Below, in pieces: positions 62,501 to 64,000 of a stretch of 64,000 bases of DNA. A program made the translations under genes and the position numbers. Positions within the stretch are counted from its first letter, which is position 1. Each line of letters opens with the position of its first letter. The stretch lies in contig JAWLBB010000001.1 of NCBI GenBank assembly GCA_041395105.1, positions 1,577,501 through 1,641,500 on the forward strand. The letters run 5' to 3'. Source of the DNA: Opitutaceae bacterium. GTDB lineage: Bacteria; Verrucomicrobiota; Verrucomicrobiia; Opitutales; Opitutaceae. Under the pieces are notes generated by a model, which saw only the letters and a program-made list of their open reading frames with translations, was not told the origin of the DNA and did no database searches.

Positions 62501-64000
62501 GGCGAAGCTCCACCAGAGCATCCGCGTCATCCGATCCGTAGACCGCGATGTAGGGACTCTGCCAGATCTCCATGGACCGTGTGATGCGCACGGTTTGGCC
62601 GGGAAAAGCTGAATAGGCGGATTCCAGCTTCGTAAGTCTCTGCAGTTCGTCACCCTCGTATAGGGCGAGGCCAATTGTGCCCGAGGGAGAATTCGCTTCG
62701 ATTGTGAGCAGGTCGTTGTCTCCACGCGGTCGCCAGAACCAGACCGAGCGCGATAGGGTAGCTCCTGGAGGATTGGGTTCGCCTGGTTCGAGGCTCGTAT
62801 TGCGCAGGCTGAAAGTCCGCTTCGCGTTCTCTGGATCAATCGTGGTTGCGTATTGAAACGCGTCGTTGGGAGGCGCCTGTTCCGACCCTTCAAGGACGGT
62901 GATGAGGTTGAGCGTGGCTCCCCCGCGAACCCATTTCTCCAGGTCGCTTTTCGAATCGCGTTCGGTTACCAGTCGACTGGTGAGGACTGATGCCGAGTCA
63001 TCTGGGAAGGCCGCGCGAAGCAGGGCGGCGGCTCCCGAGACCATGGGTGCGGCAAACGAAGTCCCGCTCACCACTTGGTAGTTTTCACCGGTCCTCGCGG
63101 TCGAGAGTATGTCCTTTCCAGGGGCCGCCAGGTCCACCGTGCCGATCCCGTAGTTGGAAAAGTCCGACAGTTTCCCATCCGGATCCAGAGAGGCGATCGT
63201 CAGAATGCAATCGAGGCCGTAGGCGGCCGGATATATTGGCTCCAGATCTATGTTGACGGAGTTGTTGCCCGCCGCAGCTACAAAAAGGATGTCGGCTGCC
63301 TGCACCCTTTCGAGAGCTTCCAGGACTGCCAGGCTATGTCCGGCCCCTCCATAGCTGGCATTGATGATCGAGGCACCGTTCTCAATCGCGTAGTCAATGC
63401 ACTCGATCTGGTCGGAAGAAAGGCCGCTGCCATCGCCGCCCAGAAACTTGAGCGGCATCAACTGGACCTCCCAGGCGACACCGGAGATTCCCAATCCGTT
63501 GTTACCACGCGCTCCGATCACCCCGGCCACGGCCGTGCCATGACCGGCGTCGTCTCTCAATGGATCAGGTTCATCGAGCGTTCCAATGCCGTGTTTATCG
63601 TCGATGTATCCGTTTCCGTCGTCGTCGAGACCATTGTTCTCGATTTCGTCTGCGTTTATCCAGAGATTGGCCCGCAGGTCGTTGTGTGTGCGGTCCATCC
63701 CGGAATCGATGACTGCTACGATCACGTTCGGGGCAGTCGCTCGCGTCTCCCAGGCTTCGAATGCCCGGACGCCTCCCGGTCCCGACCCGAGGGCCCATTG
63801 CTCTGCAATCCGCGGATCGTCGGGCAAGATCTCCGAGGCAAACCGCAGGTAGTCCGGCTCCGCGTACAGGACCTCGGGTTCGTCGAGGACTTTCGTGAGG
63901 TTGATCAGATTGGGTAGAGCATCGATGTCTCGCGGGTGGTTGACCCGGGCCGCGTAGAGTCCCGCTCGGATCCTCCTTTCAAGCATGGATCCCGTCAGCC
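56580..64000 (-). CDS. Giant secreted subtilisin-like protease with Ig, propeller and InlB-type repeats (5' end outside window)
   Basis: At least 2,468 residues are visible, and the frame is open to the window edge, so the N-terminus is missing. Numbering from the first visible Met: a propeptide-like stretch to about 50, then a peptidase S8 domain with D94, H149, N241 and S310 (GTSFAAP), all intact. Two pre-peptidase-like domains lie at about 375-620, two Ig-like domains at 625-800 and two long blocks of SxDGxxW repeats at about 800-2060. A CARDB-like domain (2070-2190), two InlB-type repeats (2195-2330) and a C-terminal segment with DADMDGDGASNLAEF follow. It should be exported and act on the surface or outside the cell. 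Confidence 0.9.
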   Translation of the reverse strand, partial: LTGSMLERRIRAGLYAARVNHPRDIDALPNLINLTKVLDEPEVLYAEPDYLRFASEILPDDPRIAEQWALGSGPGGVRAFEAWETRATAPNVIVAVIDSGMDRTHNDLRANLWINADEIENNGLDDDGNGYIDDKHGIGTLDEPDPLRDDAGHGTAVAGVIGARGNNGLGISGVAWEVQLMPLKFLGGDGSGLSSDQIECIDYAIENGASIINASYGGAGHSLAVLEALERVQAADILFVAAAGNNSVNIDLEPIYPAAYGLDCILTIASLDPDGKLSDFSNYGIGTVDLAAPGKDILSTARTGENYQVVSGTSFAAPMVSGAAALLRAAFPDDSASVLTSRLVTERDSKSDLEKWVRGGATLNLITVLEGSEQAPPNDAFQYATTIDPENAKRTFSLRNTSLEPGEPNPPGATLSRSVWFWRPRGDNDLLTIEANSPSGTIGLALYEGDELQRLTKLESAYSAFPGQTVRITRSMEIWQSPYIAVYGSDDADALVELRLVRRPANDDLSAAFKAADASFWRIGSNEGATHEKGEPVHHGVGTGHSVWWEWIAPRSGPYYLDTVGSGTDTVLAVYTGSDPGNLTQIVANDNDSGQTSSEVSFQATAGTAYKIAIDTARGNPGPFHLTGRYADPPAITRQPKDIQVTAGEHYDLSVIVSGMQPIDYQWYHNGEPVVGLSSNIIGNSSARESDAGIWKVTASNASGSVTSREAEVVVLGAWPQFTRHPQDTRVAIGDRLVLSVAISGEGALSYQWYANLEPLDGENGPTLIIQNAQAVDSGAYHVVATNPHGSATSRTAHVQVTAERPEAWIPVASGPKTLGTVIFDDMDGELVALDDEGLFHVWQGGDAWETRSVGMKVPLVSTAGGTGRYVISSRSGILFESTDGFSWTEHETPNTLFSQIAHGAGVFVAVAQTGSIHVSATAGSWTESRASSKTPSSVAVTFFADRFIAAMTLLDGMEGEVVAFTSEDGVEWEEQSLVSRGGMFIETSLQFFETETGLVLIPTLPVALRTLNGTDWALVDKDKWTPTIAYGASKYLAIYDNTLETSADLVNWKSLGPNPFPWFRAATHRAGNWFVNRSDGSIQRIESLDPFTYPSLNPITFLDTLDYLEFIDNEFVAIGGTQLHSAYMSGNGLGWHQANIGRGTTLSFGNRLFVTEFNIARHPDLLLRFPLEGHSVTGGEPLMAFGHGRHVRLESGSVQTTETGQTWTRIDLPVSRNWTRFMYAAERFVAVSDTGDVLVGVSPDDWSVNASGHSGPLTGICHGQSRFMVTTESGALLESTDAVSWTPIDTEHDCQLFDIAFGDGRFVAVGERCAMVSVDRANWSRIDPGGPDRTLTEVAFGSGVFLAGDTNGRLYRLTPKSTHSPEISYKRTSLLSLIHPYDPVEYSVEGFDPGGEAVSVDVELDGVDVSIHPIEEGAYSFSLRSEKPGNRQAVIRAINQSGLQASSAFVFEVQAPQPDALWDPDVRFGPAAFFKGFEYRGQPDGSIVRRRPSEAWQRMRTPSAGTMISDVVAGGDLLAARNYSGAVYFCHNGIDWEEATTEFYEIRATGRSILGKGKDGYVYATDDGVTWNRAAPALSSAIQVIDFRSWNLLLTDRLYVSEDGLDFAPHSDSRFSDLLAMAEVGDRICLFSRSGYCYVSSDLTAWTANPLPVTPQVEGPPGTFTYLEWQEVRHSGDRAFLWADWGQTHGSRRYESVDGVTWTEVKPDLSPKAIELDESVTYLLEKELILISDGPGRWSFAPLARPEVLQWMETGPREDFGTYVDIPGTHNLLRIYRDPVSAEILGTTSTATAAMAWNADTLVALSNDVVQTGTTNRSIVNTQPAEWRSREVGIGFAVRAMAASPTRFVAVGDAHQYATSINGMDWVTGTVVEYQPGLPASHPFSRELSWVYYLEEARLFVAGSSSLRAIGTFTSADGINWTHHPNAPNERPAVCDGNRIIMAGSSQAWLTDDGMTWREIDRTHPERLIGQGNSGRFFSYSDQNGVLIVSHNGETWTPAMRTDTGGAFAGKVVATDLNPMAVLSGDAWTTEDLGLTWSRIDLDVPFGMEEAAQRHYVRGRWFRDLGFARGEDIAITRFEVENETLGPGDRLQVKFDLTNNSPYTLNQDAAVDFLLAREPVWRGDAPRFEAITTIDLSAVPPGSTATISVSGILPGSIQPGPFYIGIQIDALEEIHEVCESNNYAFTRDTPLRLVAWALDLKVEGNGAIRTSEPGPRYRDGTSILLTAVPDPGNTFVGWVEESTGGSDTITVAMDRDRSVTARFERGYRLSTYRRGSGSISLSPDKGIFRPGETVTITAHPAEGWAFVGWTGDHDGTDSEIEETMDLDRSLTAVFHQTFNLYRELVFSPDEQLDPAISGPDADMDGDGASNLAEFLLLGDPTDPGTAGSIIAASDRDYVRIAYLRRRHVSDYSVRALASVDLINWSTTGIEETLTPNASGHWEIVEARIPRIDNTAIFLCLFAEPTQPSVSE

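Overview
The window is one continuous stretch of a high-GC bacterial chromosome and is almost fully coding. It most resembles Verrucomicrobiota, probably an Opitutales-type organism. That assignment is inferred from gene style and was not tested. Supporting signs are a DksA-like protein with a very long Lys/Ala/Pro tail next to ileS and lspA, a giant secreted subtilase built from Ig-like, BNR/propeller and InlB-type repeats ending in a DxDxDG segment, and a hairpin repeat containing GGCGTAAAGCCTCTCC. No tRNA, rRNA, CRISPR array or intact mobile element was seen.

Layout. 1-3083: a C-terminal gene fragment, a serine hydrolase of the beta-lactamase class and a ferritin-like protein. 3238-9736: a five-gene corrinoid one-carbon module. 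It holds a MetH-activation-like protein, a UroD-type methyltransferase fused to a corrinoid protein, a MetV-MetF fusion, a methyl-THF:corrinoid methyltransferase and a RACo-like ATPase. This is the most interesting part of the window. 9952-18135: a divergent locus. An ArsR regulator and a Na/Pi-type transporter lie on the plus strand. On the minus strand, two tiny membrane proteins are followed by TolC, adaptor and RND efflux genes, with several overlaps. 18188-25780: a secreted unknown, a CE7-type esterase, a PlpD-like patatin/barrel protein, a TIM-barrel-like unknown, a RibD/DHFR-like protein and GDP-L-fucose synthase. 25974-30408: prfB with its programmed frameshift, an ATP-grasp-like protein, GNAT, a response regulator and a CBS protein. 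30589-37828: smc, a small membrane protein, yraN, zwf and opcA. 37997-47216: a small acidic protein, tyrS (minus), peroxiredoxin, acnA, a STAS/SpoIIE-phosphatase pair, trpB and yicC. 47475-55871: lspA, dksA-like and ileS on minus, then gpmI and aspS on plus. 55872-56579: a scarred intergenic region with two hairpins, an 18-bp inverted repeat and an IS481-like transposase fragment. 56580-64000: a giant subtilisin-like protein on the minus strand, cut by the window end.

How the genes work together. The corrinoid module looks self-contained. A methylated substrate would load the corrinoid domain, the DHPS-fold enzyme would pass the methyl to tetrahydrofolate, and MetVF would interconvert methyl- and methylene-THF. 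RACo and the activation-domain protein would rescue inactive Co(II). The methyl donor is unknown. The ArsR locus appears to control efflux and membrane genes in both directions from one 86-bp gap carrying a repeated CTATATGAGT. The rest is largely housekeeping.

Start sites were moved inward from the longest frame wherever a signal peptide, an overlap with the upstream gene or family length favoured it. Few starts have a strong Shine-Dalgarno, so several remain uncertain.
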